Source: Buddleja alternifolia (taxonomy: Eukaryota > Streptophyta > Magnoliopsida > Lamiales > Scrophulariaceae). Taken from it: a stretch of DNA of 64,000 nucleotides. The first letter of the stretch is position 1. Each line of letters opens with the position of its first letter. Below the pieces are notes generated by a model. It was not told the origin of the DNA and did no database searches. It was given only the letters and a program-made list of their open reading frames with translations. Shown here in pieces: positions 35,201 to 48,076 of the stretch. The stretch is taken from contig CM033396.1 of the NCBI GenBank assembly GCA_019426215.1, forward strand, positions 22,149,101 to 22,213,100, read 5' to 3'. The position numbers and the translations under genes were made by a program.

Positions 35201-37632
35201 CGAGAAAGGATCATTTTCCTTTACCTTTTATTGATCAAATGCTTGAGCGGTTAGCCGGTAAATCTCACTATTGTTTTCTTGATGGTTACTCCGGTTACAA
35301 CCAGATTGTAATTGCACCAGAGGATCAAGAAAAGACCACATTCACATGCCCTTTTGGAACATTCGCGTATCGGAGAATGCCATTTGGACTTTGCAATGCA
35401 CCAGCCACATTTCAGCGATGCATGATAAGTATTTTTTCCGATTTAGTAGAAAATTGCATTGAAGTTTTTATGGATGACTTTACGGTGCATGGAGATTCAT
35501 TTGATGCTTGCCTCAATAATTTATCTCATGTGCTTGATCGTTGCATTGACACAAATCTTGTTTTAAATTTTGAAAAATGTCACTTTATGGTAGAACAAGG
35601 GATTGTGTTAGGACATGTTATTTCATGTAAGGGTATTGAGATAGATAAAGCTAAAGTCGATTTAATTGTGAACTTACCCTACCCCACTTGTGTGAGGGAT
35701 GTACGATCTTTCCTTGGTCATGCAGGTTTTTATCGTAGATTCATCAAGGATTTTTCGAAGATTGCTTTGCCATTGTCCAAATTGTTGCAAAAAGATGTAG
35801 CCTTTGACTTTACCAATGAATGCAAAGAAGCTTTTGACAAACTGAAACTAGCACTAACCACGACTCCAATAATTCAGCCCCCTAATTGGTCTCTTCCATT
35901 CGAAATCATGTGTGATGCAAGTAATTATGCAGTAGGTGCGGTTTTGGGACAACGAGTTGGCAAGCAACCTCACGTGATCCATTATGCATCACGGACACTT
36001 AATCCGGCTCAGTGCAATTATTCTACTACTGAAAAAGAACTTTTGTCTATTGTTTTTGCTTTAGATAAATTTCGTTCTTATTTACTTGGATCTAAGGTAA
36101 TTGTGTTTTCTGATCATGCAGCTTTAAGGCATCTTTTGGCAAAGAAAGAATCAAAACCGAGATTAATAAGATGGATTCTTCTTCTCCAAGAATTCAATTT
36201 GGAAATTAAAGATAAAAAGGGAGCAGAAAATTTAGTGGCTGATCACTTGAGCCGATTGGTGAGAGAAGAAAATCCGGAGCCACTACAAGAATTCTTTCCC
36301 GATGAGCAATTGTTTGCTCTACAAGGTATGATTCCTTGGTATGCTGATTTGGTGAATTATTTAGTTGCTAGAACTTTGCCTAATGAGTTAAGTAGAGCTA
36401 AGAAAGATAAAATTAAGAGTGAATCAAAATATTATGTTTGGGATGATCCATATTTGTGGAAATTTTGTTCTGATCAAATTATTCGGAGATGTGTGCCTGA
36501 TTCTGAAATTGAATCTGTCTTGAACTTTTGTCATGCTTATGCTTGTGGTGGTCACTTTGGACCTAAGAGGACGACAAGAAAAGTGTTAGATAGTGGTTTT
36601 TATTGGCCTACTTTGTTCCGTGATGCTTATATTTTATGTAAAAATTGTGAACAATGTCAAAGGACGGGAAGTATAAGTCGTAGGAATGAAATGATTCAAA
36701 ATCCTATACTTGTTTGTGAAATTTTTGATGTATGGGGTATTGATTTTATGGGCCCTTTTCCTTCCTCCTTTGGTTTTGTTTATATTTTACTTGCTGTTGA
36801 TTATGTTTCGAAGTGGGAGGAAGCAAAGGCCACTCAAACTGATGATTCTAAAGTTGTTGTAGGTTTTCTCAAGTCTAACATTTTTAGTAGGTTTGGCATA
36901 CCAAGAGCTTTGATAAGTGATCAGGAGTCCCATTTTTGCAATCGAGTTGTAGATACCTTGCTAAAAAGATATGGTGTTTTTCATAAGACATCCACTCCTT
37001 ATCATCCTCAGACAAATGGACAAGCCGAAGTGTCAAATAGAGAAGTCAAATCAATCTTGGAGAAAACTGTAAACCCAAATAGAAAAGATTGGAGTGCTCG
37101 CCTTGACGATGCATTATGGGCATACCGGACAGCATATAAGACGCCTATAGGGATGTCACCATACAGGATAGTTTTTGGTAAATCATGTCATCTTCCAATA
37201 GAGTTGGAACACAAAGCGTTTTGGGCTGTTAAAAGTTGCAATATGAAAATGGAACAAGCTGGTCAGCAAAGGAAGTTGCAACTACAAGAATTAGAAGAGA
37301 TACGTCTTGACGCTTACGAGAATTCACGAATTTACAAAGAGAAAACCAAGGGGTTTCATGATAAGATGCTCTCTAGAAAAGAATTTTTGGTTGGACAAAA
37401 AGTGTTACTTTACAACTCACGCTTAAAATTAATGCCTGGTAAATTACGTTCTCGTTGGATTGGACCCTTTGTTGTTACTAACGTGTTTTCTTATGGTGTA
37501 GTGGAGATTCAAAGCTTAGAAACTAACAAGGTGTTCAAGGTCAATGGACATAGGCTAAAACCTTTCTTTGAAGGTTTTAAAGAGCATACAATAGAAGAAG
37601 ATCGATTGAGCAATCCAACATACTTGGACTAA
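32254..37632 (+). CDS. GY2 Gag-Pol polyprotein (Athila-type Ty3/gypsy), intact
   Basis: A single 1,792-residue ORF encodes Gag (about 60-300) and a CCHC zinc knuckle (C318, C321, H326, C331). The aspartic protease reads D622-L-G-A-S where most retropepsins have D-S/T-G. RT has [12 protein letters not shown] and FMDDF (D1074, D1075). RNase H acidic residues are D1221, the Glu of TTEKELL (1260 or 1262) and D1287. Integrase has an H/C zinc region ([11 protein letters not shown]) and catalytic D1497, D1556 and E1592, giving the DD35E spacing. There is no chromodomain; the C-terminus has GPF(V) and HRLKPF motifs. No frame break separates gag and pol, so one polyprotein is expected, cut by its protease. 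The start fits MTRSS, shared with GY1 gag. It inserted into SV3 pol and is unrelated to the flanking reading frame. Confidence 0.95.
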   Translation: MTRSSQSKTQEIDPEIERTLRRLRKDVKKTSESESVQSEESILSPHGSSISLHLFSSDSDEEEVMAGNNRTLKELATPDFNLQPLCIEYADLDVDFELKSGLIHLLPKFRGLAGEDPNKHLKEFHVVCSSMRPTGVSEEQIKLRAFPFSLADDAKDWLYYLPSGTITTWNEVKRLFLEKYFPASRVANIRKEICGIRQYNGESLYEYWERFKKLCASCPHHQISEQLLIQYFYEGLLPMERNMIDAASGGALVDKTPAAARTLISNMAANSQQFGMRLDHTPKKVNEVSTSNLEHQISELTSLVRQMAVGNSQVAKVCGICSVTGHPTDACPTMQENTNQEANAIGGFPGQPQRKYDPYSNSYNPGWRDHPNLSYGNPAGQNRYQNSFQPRQQHQTNQSSNSGMPLDEIVKSLANNTQQFQQETRNSIQNLEKQISQLATSMSKLETQGSGKLPSQTIINPKENASAVTLRSGKEIQPTIPSLPEKEREMEDAKINQKNSQKVIAQSKMHNSTNTIPVSVPFPSRLGKSKKEEQEKEILETFRKVAVNIPLLDAISQIPRYAKFLKELCTTKRKLRGDEKIKVDENVSAVIQRRLPPKCKDPGTFTIPCLFGNNRIERAMLDLGASINVMPLSIYESLNLGPLKQTGVIIQLADRSNPYPEDVLEDMLVQVNDLIFPADFYILNMEDNGSPNPTPILLGRPFLKTAKTKIDVHDGTLSMEFDGQIVKFNILESMRYPSDVNSIYSIDIVDELVQDVFEKSCLDALEVVLSQGLLEFEDNLIFSDEVEEIIMALKSLPLAPNRYNISKIELSLNHTKLLPSVMQAPVIELKPLPDHLKYAYLGEAETLPVIIAKHLTTVQEERLVRMLKNHKTAIGWTIADIKGISPSMCMHRILLEDESKPSREAQRRLNPLMMDVVKKEILKLLDVGVIYPISDSKWVSPIQVVPKKSGVTVVQNQNNDLVPTRIQNGWRVCIDYRKLNMVTRKDHFPLPFIDQMLERLAGKSHYCFLDGYSGYNQIVIAPEDQEKTTFTCPFGTFAYRRMPFGLCNAPATFQRCMISIFSDLVENCIEVFMDDFTVHGDSFDACLNNLSHVLDRCIDTNLVLNFEKCHFMVEQGIVLGHVISCKGIEIDKAKVDLIVNLPYPTCVRDVRSFLGHAGFYRRFIKDFSKIALPLSKLLQKDVAFDFTNECKEAFDKLKLALTTTPIIQPPNWSLPFEIMCDASNYAVGAVLGQRVGKQPHVIHYASRTLNPAQCNYSTTEKELLSIVFALDKFRSYLLGSKVIVFSDHAALRHLLAKKESKPRLIRWILLLQEFNLEIKDKKGAENLVADHLSRLVREENPEPLQEFFPDEQLFALQGMIPWYADLVNYLVARTLPNELSRAKKDKIKSESKYYVWDDPYLWKFCSDQIIRRCVPDSEIESVLNFCHAYACGGHFGPKRTTRKVLDSGFYWPTLFRDAYILCKNCEQCQRTGSISRRNEMIQNPILVCEIFDVWGIDFMGPFPSSFGFVYILLAVDYVSKWEEAKATQTDDSKVVVGFLKSNIFSRFGIPRALISDQESHFCNRVVDTLLKRYGVFHKTSTPYHPQTNGQAEVSNREVKSILEKTVNPNRKDWSARLDDALWAYRTAYKTPIGMSPYRIVFGKSCHLPIELEHKAFWAVKSCNMKMEQAGQQRKLQLQELEEIRLDAYENSRIYKEKTKGFHDKMLSRKEFLVGQKVLLYNSRLKLMPGKLRSRWIGPFVVTNVFSYGVVEIQSLETNKVFKVNGHRLKPFFEGFKEHTIEEDRLSNPTYLD

Positions 37633-37674
37633 AATGTGGCCACGTCGAGCTAATGACGTTAAACAAAAGCGCTG

Positions 37675-37692
37675 CTTGGGAGGCAACCCAAG
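37675..37692 (+). other. Conserved hairpin 42 nt after the GY2 gag-pol stop
   Basis: CTTGGG-AGGCAA-CCCAAG is a perfect 6-bp stem with a 6-nt loop. The spacing to the stop is 42 nt, exactly as in GY1. Confidence 0.7.
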
Positions 37693-38918
37693 AGTGGTTG
37701 AACAGCCACTATCAGATTTGCTCTCTTTCCCTATCTCTTTTACTTTCATATGTTCACTTTTAATTTACGTGCTTGCATTGAGGACACTGCAAATTTTAAG
37801 TGTGGGGGAGAGGGTTAATGTATGTGCATTCTTTTATTTTTAGTAATGTTTTATCTAACTTTTTAACAAAAAACAAAAATCTCGAAAATTAAAGATCTTG
37901 GCTACCTAGTTAATCCAATTTGATTTAATTGATTTGTGTTTTGGCATGTTTTTGATTAATTTAATTTGAACTTACTTACACATACATTTTAGACTTGCTC
38001 ATGATGATCCTAGATTAGTATTAATTTTCTTAGATGACACCGAGCACGAAATCGAAGGCACAGGAGTCGAAAGGATTCCATCCTAACACATAAGGAAAGA
38101 CTTTTTGCAACTTTCAACCAAAGATGACCATTATAGATCGAGATACCAAACGAAATAAACAGCTTATAAATTGCGTAAGTTTGGAAGTGCTGAATGGTTG
38201 AATGACCCAATGGTCAAAGCTCTTGAGTAGTACTCGAGCTAGTCTTGTAATGTAATGATTAAAAGACCATAGTTTTGTTTCGTGGCCTTTGCCACTCGAG
38301 TTATTAAGTCCGTAAGGAGTGTTTTGACACTTAATGCCCTAAAACTATCTAGTTTGGGAGTCATTGACCTAAAGCTTGCTACATGGGTGACATAGAAAGC
38401 CTAAGGGGACAAGACATTGCACCCGGTCCTAAATTTGAATTTAATGTTTCTTTTGCAATAAAAAAAAATTATAAAAACCGTTAGTTTCTTAATATTGCAT
38501 GGATGTCCAGTGTTGTCATAGGTGAAAGGTTAGAACTAATGTGGTGAAGATGCCTTAGACTATAATGCCTTAGATTATACACACACACCCTAGGGAAGTT
38601 GATTTCTATTTATGGGTACAACATGAGCTGAGTTTATATGTATGCATTCACCTTGATCTTCATTGTGCCAAATTCATGCCATTACTACATAATCAATTGT
38701 TGGAATGTATTGACTAGTACTTTGCGAAGGTTGAAAATTTTGTGGGTATATTTTCTGCAAACCCTCACGAGACGAAACTCGTCCACTAGGGGTAACCTAG
38801 GGGTTTAAAGGCTTATTGCATACGCTAAATGCAATCGTGAGACCTGCGAAAATGGTTTATCATAGTTGATTTTTGTTTTCTTATCTCTTTATATTTGCCC
38901 GAGGACGTGCAAGAGCTA

Positions 38919-38932
38919 AGTGTGGGGGAATT
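38919..38932 (+). other. Polypurine tract of GY2
   Basis: AGTGTGGGGGAATT directly before the 3' LTR. Confidence 0.85.
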
Positions 38933-40372
38933 TGATGAGTGCAATATTTATATATTTAATTCCCTTTATATTTAGCATTTTATTGTGATTATACACCCAT
39001 TTGAACTAATCTTATCTTATTTTATGAATTGGGTAGGTTTTAAATTGAATTAATCATTTTCAATCAAATTGGGCAATTCGGCGCGACAATGGAATTACAA
39101 TCCTATCTGGAGCTAAACACCTCTTGTGTTAGTGATTTTTATATGGTTAGAAATCAAATGAAAAGCTCCATAATTCTTATGAAGAACACTAAACCGAATT
39201 AGGATGGGATAAGGCTCAAATACACTCAAGAACTCACAGCTGTTTCTGTTGCGGGCTGGACTGCACCACTTTGGTAGAAAATTCATATCTGGCGGTACAT
39301 GCATTGTATTTGGACAAAACCAGCTGAATTGGATAGCCAACATGCATATCTACAACTTTCTAAGAGGAGGCAAAGTCAAATTCGGACTGCAAATAATCCA
39401 AATCAGTGTTCTAATTCCTGCATTAAAATCTGGCGGCTAGAGAAGGCAACTTCAAAATGATCTCTAAGAGAAGACAACTTCAAATTGATTTCAAAGAGAA
39501 CACAACTTAAAATTCTTATGATGGAAGACTATTCTCTATAAATATAGCACATTCTTAGAGCTAAAAAAAGAGAGAAGAGAGTTAAGAAAAATACTATATC
39601 AACTATTGTACTTTTATTAATGAATAGCTAATTTTCTCTTTCGATTCAAGGTAGTTCAATTTAATTCATATGTTGTGAGACACGGAGCTTCATGATCTAT
39701 CTACGCGTTGATTATCTTTTGTTTCTTATTATTAATGTTAATGGTTGTGTAGATGATAATCTAAGATGCATATTAGTTGATTATCTATTACAATCTATTG
39801 CTAACAAATCTTCATAATCCGTAATTGTTATGCTTGATTTGTGCTCGTAGCAATTGAGTTTTCAAGATTGCGATCCCAGTTTTCATTGATTACTCGAGGG
39901 AAACATTAGTGTAAATTAAATAGTTGGCGCTTGCTTAAACTATTGTTTATCCTTAGTCTCTTCTAATTCATTATGCTATTATTGACATGATTAGGACTGC
40001 TTAATACCGATTCAGTTGATAATAAGAATTTAACCGGGTGCTGGGCTTTGGTTAATGATATAAGGAAGTCAATAAGGATCTAAATAGCTGGTTATTTAGG
40101 TTCTTGGCTAAGTAATCGAAGAATAGATAGTGTTTTAGGTGTCTATGATCAACTTGAATTAAAGAACGAATTATCCTTGAATCGATATTTTACGTTTATT
40201 GAAATTCCTATTTAGTTCCTGTCGTTTTTAGTCATTGAATTCATCCAAACAACAACCCCCCCGATTGAATATTATTTTGATCAACCAATCTCTAGGGTTC
40301 GACCTGGACTTACGAGTACTCAAATCCTTGTGAGAACAGTAAATTTTATTTTGGCACATTCGACACGTACCA
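38933..40372 (+). repeat. 3' LTR of GY2
   Basis: A 1,440-bp direct repeat of 30591-32030 with about seven substitutions, four of them clustered in 39499-39600. Confidence 0.95.
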
Positions 40373-41904
40373 ATTACTCCAGATAATCATGTAAGAAATG
40401 GTGATGATCATGAAGAGAGTGATCATTAAGAACACACAAGGAATTGTGAACTTGGAGCGCCTACGCAAGAAGGTAGTCAAGCGTATGTTCCTCAAGCGCC
40501 TGTTCAACCTCTTAACCCCTTCCAAGCAGACAGACTTTGGCTGCGTGATCATCCACCTGAGCAGATTATTGGAGATATTGAAGCGCCTGTTAGGACTAGA
40601 GCCGCTACGTTCAATAAGGCTATGTTCGCAAGCTTTCTATCTCAAATGGAACCTAAGAAAGTGGATGAAGCGCTAAGAGACCCAAGTTGGATTGAAGCTA
40701 TGCAAGAAGACCTAAATCAATTTGAACGAAATAAGGTTTGAATGCTAGTACCAAGACCAACTCACCAAGGAGTTATTGGAACTAGATGGGTATATATAAA
40801 TAAGATGGATGAGAACGGCATTGTGACAAGAAACAAGGCCAGACTCGTAGCTCAAGGATATTGCCAAGAGGAGGGTATTGACTTTGCTGAGACATACACT
40901 CCTGTCGCTCATCTTGAAGCAATCCGCATGTTTCTAGCGTATGCAGCGTTCAACAAGTTCATAAGAAGAAGTGAAGAGTGCCTTCCTGAATGGTAAACTC
41001 CAAGAAGAAGTGTATGTGGAGCAACCACCAAGATTCATCAACAATCATGGTAAGGGTATGGTTTACAAGCTAGACAAAGCACTTTATGGGCTTAAGCAAG
41101 CACCCCGAGCATGGTATGACACTCTCTCTATCTTTCTTATTGGTAAAGGCTTTTCAAAAGGCAGCGTTGATACAACGTTATTTAAAATTACTAATAACGA
41201 AGATATTCTCTTAGTCCAAATTTACGTTGATGATATTATATTTGGCTCTACTAACAAGCGTCTGTGTGAGAAATTTTTGAAAATGATGCAACAACAATTT
41301 GAAATGAGCATGATGGGTGAATTAACTTTCTTCGTAGGATTAGAAGTTAAGCAACTCCCTAATGGAATATTTATTAATCAAGCTAAATATACACGAGATA
41401 TGATTAAGAAATTTAGTATGGAAAATGCATCATATTCAAAAATTCCAATGAGCCAAATGCTTAAGTTAGATAAAGATGAAAGTGGAAAGAAAGTTGATGT
41501 TACTAATTATAGAGGTATCATCGGTTCACTTCTTTATCTTACTGCCGGTAGACCTGATATTATGTTTTCGGAATGCATGTGTGCATGATTTCAAGCCGAT
41601 CCTAAAGAGTCACACTTAATTGCTGCCAAGAAGATCCTTAAATACTTGAAAGGCACACAGAATGTGGGCTTATGGTATCCTAGGGATTCTCCTTTTGAAC
41701 TAATTGGTTACTCAGATGCAGATTTTGCAGGTTACAAAATAGATCGTAAAAGCATAAGTGGTACTTTTCAATTTCTAGGTGATAGGTTAGTTTCATGGCA
41801 TAGCAAGAAACAACAATCCATAGCTACCTCCACAGCCGAAGCTGAGTATGTAGCTGCAGGAAGTTGTTGTGCACAAGTATTATGGATGAGACAACAACTT
41901 AGAG
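40373..41904 (+). pseudogene. SV3 pol, part 2 (RT and start of RNase H)
   Basis: It resumes at the ATTAC duplication. A low-complexity linker with a TAA near 40428 precedes the RT: EAMQEDLNQFER then a TGA near 40739, [10 protein letters not shown], a damaged and frame-shifted stretch near 40960, [38 protein letters not shown] (about 41224), and TGA at 41586-41588. RNase H follows with IGYSDADFAG and SKKQQSIATST, until SV4 enters at 41904 after WMRQQLR. Confidence 0.9.
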
Positions 41905-43765
41905 TGTTGGTCCCAAGTGGCATACGAAAGGGTCTAGATGGCGGGGGGGGGGGGTTGAATAGACCCTGAAGTCTTTTTTGACTTCTAAAATTTTCGTATC
42001 ACTTTGAATTATTTGAACGCTTAACAAGTTTAAGCGCTGGATGTGGCGCTTGACAAGTGTTGACTTAAGCGCTAGTTTTGGGAGCTTGAGAAACATTAAC
42101 TTAGACTCGGTGATTTCAACGCTTACCAAAGTAGGGTAGGTTTAGTCACTAAATCAGAGTTAGCACAGCGGAAATGATTTTATAGCTTAGCGTTCGTTTT
42201 AACCAATTAGTTGCTTATTAGTTTTAAATGCCTTTTCAAGATATAATATGACAGTTTAATGTAAGGCAATAAAACAGTAAATGATAGAAAATATTTGTAA
42301 GGTTCACTGGGTGATGTAATCCCAGCTACGTCCTTCTTCTCCTTTTATCAGGGAGGATTTCCACTATGATTATTATCGAAGAGTCACACAGAGACTTCTA
42401 CAAAATAGAGAGAGATTGGATATAGATCTCGGAACTCCTTGGTCACACAGATTTCAGCTCCAATAAAGATCCTCTATCCCCTTGCTTCTTTCACCCAAAA
42501 ATAATGCAAGTTACAACCGATCTCGGAACTCCTTGGTCACACAGATTTCAACTCCAATAGAGATCAACTTCAACAAGCTTCTCTTACACAAAAATACTGC
42601 TTGTGAATCAACAAACTTTCTCACTCAGATGAAAGATGTTGAGAATTTTTGTAACGGTTTTGTTTGGTTTTGGAAAGTTCAAACAACTTGAAGATATCTC
42701 AATAGTAGTGTAGGGTCTTCAAAGAAGGGTTTGAGATATATTTGACTGTTTCTGGAATATTTGTGAAAAGCTTATAAGGATATTTGGCTATGGATTTTGT
42801 AGGCTTTTCTTTCAACAAAGTTTTTATTCTTTTCTTGTGTCTTTTTGTATATACAAGAGATTGTGACTTTATTCACACTAATATATTCAGGTATATCTCT
42901 TGTATGTGTCACTACTTGTTTTCTTTTTGTTGAAAGGGCTATTTATAGGTTATTTGTGGTTTTTGTCCGTTGGACACGGTTGGGATCTCGTTTCCCTAAA
43001 CATTCCATGAGTTCTGACATTCCTAACTTTGGGTATTTTTAATTAGTTAGGCATGTTCTTGGTTTCATAACTCTGACAGTCTTGGTCAAATAAATGGCTT
43101 GCCCATAAGTTGTAGTGCTTATATTTTAATAGCACTTATCCGACTTTTGATGCATCTTGTCTTATTCCCGTTTGGAAATAATTACCGTTGGGTCATGCAT
43201 TTTTTTAAGTCTATAGTAACTTGGGCTTACGTCTTCAGGTTACGTTTTGAGAACTGGACGCTTGAGCTTTTGGATGTTGGGCTTTTTGAAAGCAGTCTTC
43301 TATGTGCTAAACAGACGCTTAAAAAGAGTCAGTATTCTTTGCCCGACTTTTAGACGCTTGACCTTCCACTTTATTTTTGATAGACTCACTAAGAATTCTA
43401 TGATTGACTTAGTGTTAAGTACTTGGTCTAAAGTTCATAATAAATCTTGAGCGTTGGTTTCATAACCTGGGACAGTCTTTTAGCGCTTTGACGGACGTTT
43501 GAGACTAATCTTTATCTTTACTGTTCCTTCAGACGCTTGATCTTCAACTTCATCACTTGGTAGACTCACACAGAACTCTTCTAGTGATCTAGTATCACAT
43601 CCTTAGTCTAAAATCTATAAAGATAAAAATACGAGCCTAATAAAATAAACAAGCTTTCAGACGCTTATACATTTGTTCTATGAAAGCTTTTATACTTACA
43701 TTTCTTGGGGTCTAACATAGAATCCTAATTGTCATATCAAAACATCTAACATGAAATTCCTAACA
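41905..43765 (-). repeat. 3' LTR of SV4
   Basis: 1,861 bp, TGTTGGTCCC to CCTAACA in plus text. It contains the G-tract hairpin (about 41929-41970), promoter palindrome and TATA box (42939-42975), and a ~100-bp internal duplication (GATCTCGGAACTCC at about 42425 and 42527) also present in the 5' LTR. Confidence 0.95.
42939..42975 (-). promoter_or_regulatory. SV4 3' LTR promoter core
   Basis: Sense GTCCAACGGAC (42975-42965), 17 nt, TATAAATAG (42947-42939). Confidence 0.62.
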
Positions 43766-43779
43766 ATTTCCCCCTTTTT
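43766..43779 (-). other. Polypurine tract of SV4
   Basis: The sense strand reads AAAAAGGGGGAAAT directly before the 3' LTR. Confidence 0.85.
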
Positions 43780-45150
43780 GATGATGGCAATACTTACTCT
43801 TTTATAGTTCAAGAATTAGACGGCCAAAAGTAATGGTTAACGTTGGTTAGTAAGTTAGTTAAAGTCAGTTAAGCTTCAACGAGGTGTTTCAGCTGAAAAA
43901 TGCATTATATATATCATTGAAGGTATAGGCATTTTTACAACTGAAATAAGAAAGAGATGAAAACAAGAAAAGCAAAAGTACAATCAAGATTGTGACTTGA
44001 TCTTGTACCTCTTGGGCATTTCTGCGCGGATTGCCTCAGTTATTTGATCTTCTAATGTCATCATCACATTATGATCTTTATTAATTATATACTTGTTTTC
44101 ATCTACTTGCTTTTGTTTGAAAGCGACGTAATGCTTATCCCATTCATCTGGGTCAATACCCATATACCTTAAGCAGATTCTGAAGGTTCGATTTAGATCA
44201 GACATCTTCCTTTCCACAACTACTTTTTCTGGATCGGTAGGTTCTGGAATGGACGCTCTGGAAAGAGGGATGTCAAACTGCTTAAGCAGTGCTCTGGAAG
44301 GTACTGGAAGATCTGGATAGAGCGCTCTTGGAGTTTCTCTTTTACTGGGCGCTCCAGTAGGGGCAAAAGTAGTTACCCAAGATGGCTAGGGATCTTGCTC
44401 TTTATTTTGTATAGGAGGAAGAGTGGGAGTATGTTGACGCTTGGGCGGCGGAGGAGGATCTTGAGCGTTTGAATTTGAAGTTTTCCTCTTCTCCCCTTTC
44501 TTCTTCTCTTCCCCCTTATTGCCATCATCAGTCGGCATAAAATGCTAAGTAAGGAGACTAATTTGAGTAGCAATCTGAGCGACAGAGGCCTCAAGAGTGT
44601 TAAGACGCTGATCAAAATGTTCTTTCATGACCAGGAGTTGGGCTTGAGTAGCGTCTATCAGAGAGGTCTCTAGAGTAGTGAAGCGGTTGATAATGTCTTC
44701 TTTCAAGGCCAGTTGACTCGCCTGAGTAGCGTCAACCATTTGCTGAAATTTCTTAAGGCCTTCAGTCATGGTTGCTTGAGCAGAAGAGACCGCAGGTTCA
44801 ACGGGAAACTTGAAGCGATACGTGTGTTTGAGTGATTCAATGGGAACGTGATAGGTAGGATCAAACATTGTCCCTTGAAGCTCTGGGTCAATAGCAGACT
44901 TTGTTGATGCAGTAGAGTCAGAGTCAGATGGACTGTCAACAGGGATAGGCACTGGATGCTGTTCTGGTGAGCGCTCAGCAATAAGGGACGCTGGCGGAGC
45001 AGGCAACCCTTCAACGGGCGCTTCAGCAAGAGGTAACACTGGCAGTTCAGGTAACCTTTCAGTGGGCGCTTCAGCAGGCGCTGAGTCTATACGGCTAAAA
45101 TCCGTAAATTGGAAGTCCATGCTGGCAAAGGGCTCATCTGCATATGGGTA

Positions 45151-45245
45151 TGTACCTTGAATGAGGGTGCGAAGTGGACTATAGAAGTGCATTCAAGTGT
45201 AGAGTAGGAAGGTAAGTACCTTGAATGAGGGTGCGAAGTGGACTA
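45151..45245 (-). repeat. Short duplication in the SV4 third ORF
   Basis: TACCTTGAATGAGGGTGCGA and the following eleven bases occur at about 45151-45181 and again at about 45212-45243. The second copy shifts the frame and separates two open stretches. Confidence 0.8.
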
Positions 45246-46797
45246 TCCATGGCCCTAATGTATATTGGCCCAAGGATATCCAGTACATGATTTGGAAAGA
45301 TTCTGGAAGGCGCTCGACAGATGGAGAATAGAGCATCTGAGCAATAATGTTGATAGAATCGAATCAGCCTGTCCGTTGGAAGAACTTTGAGTTTCTGAGA
45401 TTCAGGAACATAGTTATTGTAGTATTCTTCCAAATAGGGGTAGACATCTTGAGCAAGCGCTTGGTTTCTTTCCAGTAGAGATAAGACGAAGTCATAATGG
45501 CTATGAACTTCATGTCTGATGGAGGGAAGGAGTGGATATCCGTTGAAGGAGTTTATCCGAGAGCCATTCCATGAGCGCAGATTTTTTGTGAAGACTCTGT
45601 CAAAATGAGAGAGAGGAGTCATGATCTTGATCATCAGTCGAAAGTTGTCGTCACAGTCACTTGAGGTGAAGTTCAAGCAAGACGGTGAAGAACTGTCGCT
45701 GGAAGACGCTGTAGCATCGAAGCGTAGAGGAGTGTTTGCAAATCTGTGCAATGCTATGCGTAGGCATTGCTCAGTTTGTTGGCGAATAAGTGGCAGGCTC
45801 AAAACTGACCCAATTCTTCGTTGACGCTTCTGTAGGCAATATTGAGCGAATTTCCGCTTCTTATCATATATACAGGCGCTGAAAAGATGACGATCACTGA
45901 CCAACTCTTCGAATTTGTATTTGTTGCAAACATACGCTTCAGCCCAATTTACTTCAGTCATGCAGTACTCAGTCCCTGCATTAAGGATAACACGAAATCC
46001 TTGTTGGTGTATGTCTCTGATTGCCTCAAAACGATTTTTGTCTGGTTCATAATTGGCGTCCCAAACGCTATCAAAATAAGCATCAGCTTCTGTCTGAATC
46101 ATATCAAGGATAGACGCTGGACGATCTCCGGCATGTACACCTTTATTTGTCCATAAACGGAGCGGATTAGCTGAAGATATATTTGCAGGACTGTTTACGA
46201 GAGTTGAGGAGTGAGAGTAGCCTTCTCTGTTTAAGAGCTTCTGGGTGGGATTGATGAGTTCATAATCACGGTCATAGACTCGTATGTTGAAATCTCTGAG
46301 AGCAAGACCAGTTGGTTTGCTGTGCCCGTACTCTCGATAATAGGCCAGATCAACATCTGCTCTTGGGGTCTTTCGTTCTTGAACCTGTCTCGGGGTCTCT
46401 GAGTTGAGCAAGGTGTCTCAGACAGTGAGATCAAACTTAATAAGTTTGACTATATCATTCTCCGCATTTATAAGACTGTCTTCATTATATCCGGCAGGAA
46501 AGAAGTCTTCTTCGGGCGCTGGGGGTAGATAGTCAACTGAGTGATCAATTGTCTTTAGAGGATCCAGCTGAAAGAAGTGTCGGTGGATGACAATTTCTTC
46601 AGCGTCGCTCTGATCTTCTGAGCATGCCTCGGTTGTAGATGGGAGAGTGAGTAGGAGTGGAACCTCTGGACCATCAGGTTCATCAAGCTCTAAGCCTGCA
46701 GATTTTGTGGCGGCTGCATGAGCGATGGCGACAACATCTGTCATATCGACATCCAGATGGACATCACTGGGCGCTTGAACAGCGGCTAGAGGAAGAG

Positions 46798-46878
46798 CTG
46801 TATAACATATATCCTCTATAAGGGAAGGATCTTCTACATAAGTAGGTAAGAAAATGATGTGGGAAGAAATAAACTTAC
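46798..46878 (-). other. Predicted intron in the SV4 third ORF (81 nt)
   Basis: The donor is CAGG|GTAAGTTT and the acceptor TGTTATACAG|CTC, phase 1. Here the intron is also open in frame, so this copy alone would not prove splicing. The support is exact alignment with the SV3 intron, where retention breaks the frame. Confidence 0.55.
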
Positions 46879-48076
46879 CCTGAGAGCTAGTCTCAACAGC
46901 AATAGTAGCTTGAGCGCTTGGCTCAGTAGTCTCAGGCTCTGGAGGAGTAACATCGACTTGACGCTTACGTAATCCTTTGCGTTTCTTGAAGATACGCTTC
47001 ACGTTCACCCCTTCAGCCGGTGGCGCTTGAGTGGGTGCAACAGTAGGTTCTTTGAAGTCTATATTTTTAAGTACTTTTTCCAGTTTTCTTCGGCTTACAA
47101 GAGGAATCTTGTCCTCTTCATCGTCATCCGTAGCTTCATCATCCTGTGGAGGAGATGGAATCGGTTGAGCCTTGGGCTTTCGGGTTGCCCTCTTTTTGGT
47201 AACAGCCGGGCGTTTCACGGCTTTCTTCGGAGTGGAACGCTTAGCTTCCTCTGGAGCTGGACGCTCAGCCTCCTCGTCTGACGCTTCACGCACAACTTGG
47301 CGCTCAAAGAGAGGTCTGGCCGCACCTCCGATCTTTGGTGGCTTAAAAAGATTCTGAATGATTCTTGGCCCATAAAATTTGTGTTTGGCCACAGTAAATC
47401 CAGCCGAAGATGTACATTCTGCTCTGAATAGCAGGTCACTAAGAACTAAACCGTAAGGTTTGTTTGAAGCATGCAGACAGTCTTTGAATCTGCTGAACAC
47501 ATAGGCGCTCCAGTTGATGTTTATGTTGAGCAGGATGGCTGTCATCATTCGAAATTGCAATGGGTTAATTTTGTCAAAAGTCCCCACTCTGCATTCAATG
47601 TTTTTGCTGCAGAAATCAGCCAAGACACGATATCTGTTGACGATATCTTTCTTCTCGAAGTACTGTTTGTATGGAACACCGTCATACGCTCTAATTCGGA
47701 GCCAGACTTCTTCAATATGTTCGTCAGTGATGGTGTCTAAAGGTGCTCCTTCGTTAGGTAAGGTGAAGTTCTGAGCGATAGTGTCGGCAGAAAGAGTGAA
47801 GAGCTTGGATTCTTTCTTGGAGATAGGGAATAGACAAGAGATGGAGGTCTCGTCTTCTGATAGTTTAGCATTTCTCCAGAAATGATCGACTTCACCAGGA
47901 AAGATGTATGAATATCTGGTTAGGAACTTCTGGAGCCCAGCCTCGGCAACAGAGTCCATCATCTCCGATAGGTCAATTTGGTTATGTTCGTATAAGAACT
48001 TCCAGTCCACCACGAGACCCTCAGTTACCTTGAATACTTTGTCAGTAGAAGTAACAGGAGATTTCTTGGGTGCCAT

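Larger units (their letters stand above)
37633..38932 (+). other. GY2 3' non-coding region
   Basis: No supported ORF. It contains a conserved hairpin at 37675-37692 and several segments similar to GY1 8000-6870 on the other strand, and ends in the polypurine tract. Confidence 0.75.
30591..40372 (+). mobile_element. GY2: intact, young Athila-like Ty3/gypsy element
   Basis: The complete 9,782-bp element has 1,440-bp LTRs of equal length and perfect ATTAC duplications (30586-30590, 40373-40377). It has a tRNA-Asp-type primer site, one uninterrupted gag-pol ORF, a 1.3-kb 3' non-coding region and a polypurine tract. By eye the LTRs differ at about seven positions (near 0.5%). With the commonly used rate of 1.3e-8 per site per year this would be roughly 0.2 million years; both count and rate are approximate. 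There is no env-like ORF, unlike GY1. Confidence 0.95.
43984..48076 (-). pseudogene. Third ORF of SV4 (post-pol gene, near-complete)
   Basis: It starts at ATG 48076 (MAPKKSP), after a CT-rich leader. Residues 1-250 form a domain with SEDETSISC and KPYGLVLSDLL motifs; a Lys/Pro/acidic linker follows (about 255-400) holding a predicted 81-nt intron (46878-46798). The central domain (46411-45179) has NPLRLW and NRFEAIRDIHQQGFR, then comes a Pro-rich stretch, a predicted coiled coil (44700-44550) and a C-terminal YMGIDPDEWDKH motif. Breaks are TGA 46420-46418 in frame, a 31-bp duplicated stretch near 45150 and 45215 with frame change, and a stop at 44547-44545. All parts are also found in SV3. 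I see no signal peptide or membrane helix. The N-terminal part recalls plant 'transposon protein' domains; function is unknown. Confidence 0.8.

Noticed and set aside
32254..37632. A plant host gene encoding a large unknown protein
   Set aside because: All domains are retroelement Gag, protease, RT, RNase H and integrase, between LTRs.
42482..43353. ORFs of 65-84 codons in the SV4 LTR, duplicated at 55358-56229
   Set aside because: Antisense to the element promoter and duplicated by the LTR; likely chance ORFs in AT-rich sequence.
43984..48076. Calling the SV third ORF an envelope gene
   Set aside because: Position fits env-like genes, but no signal peptide, membrane helix or cleavage site is visible; left as unknown function.
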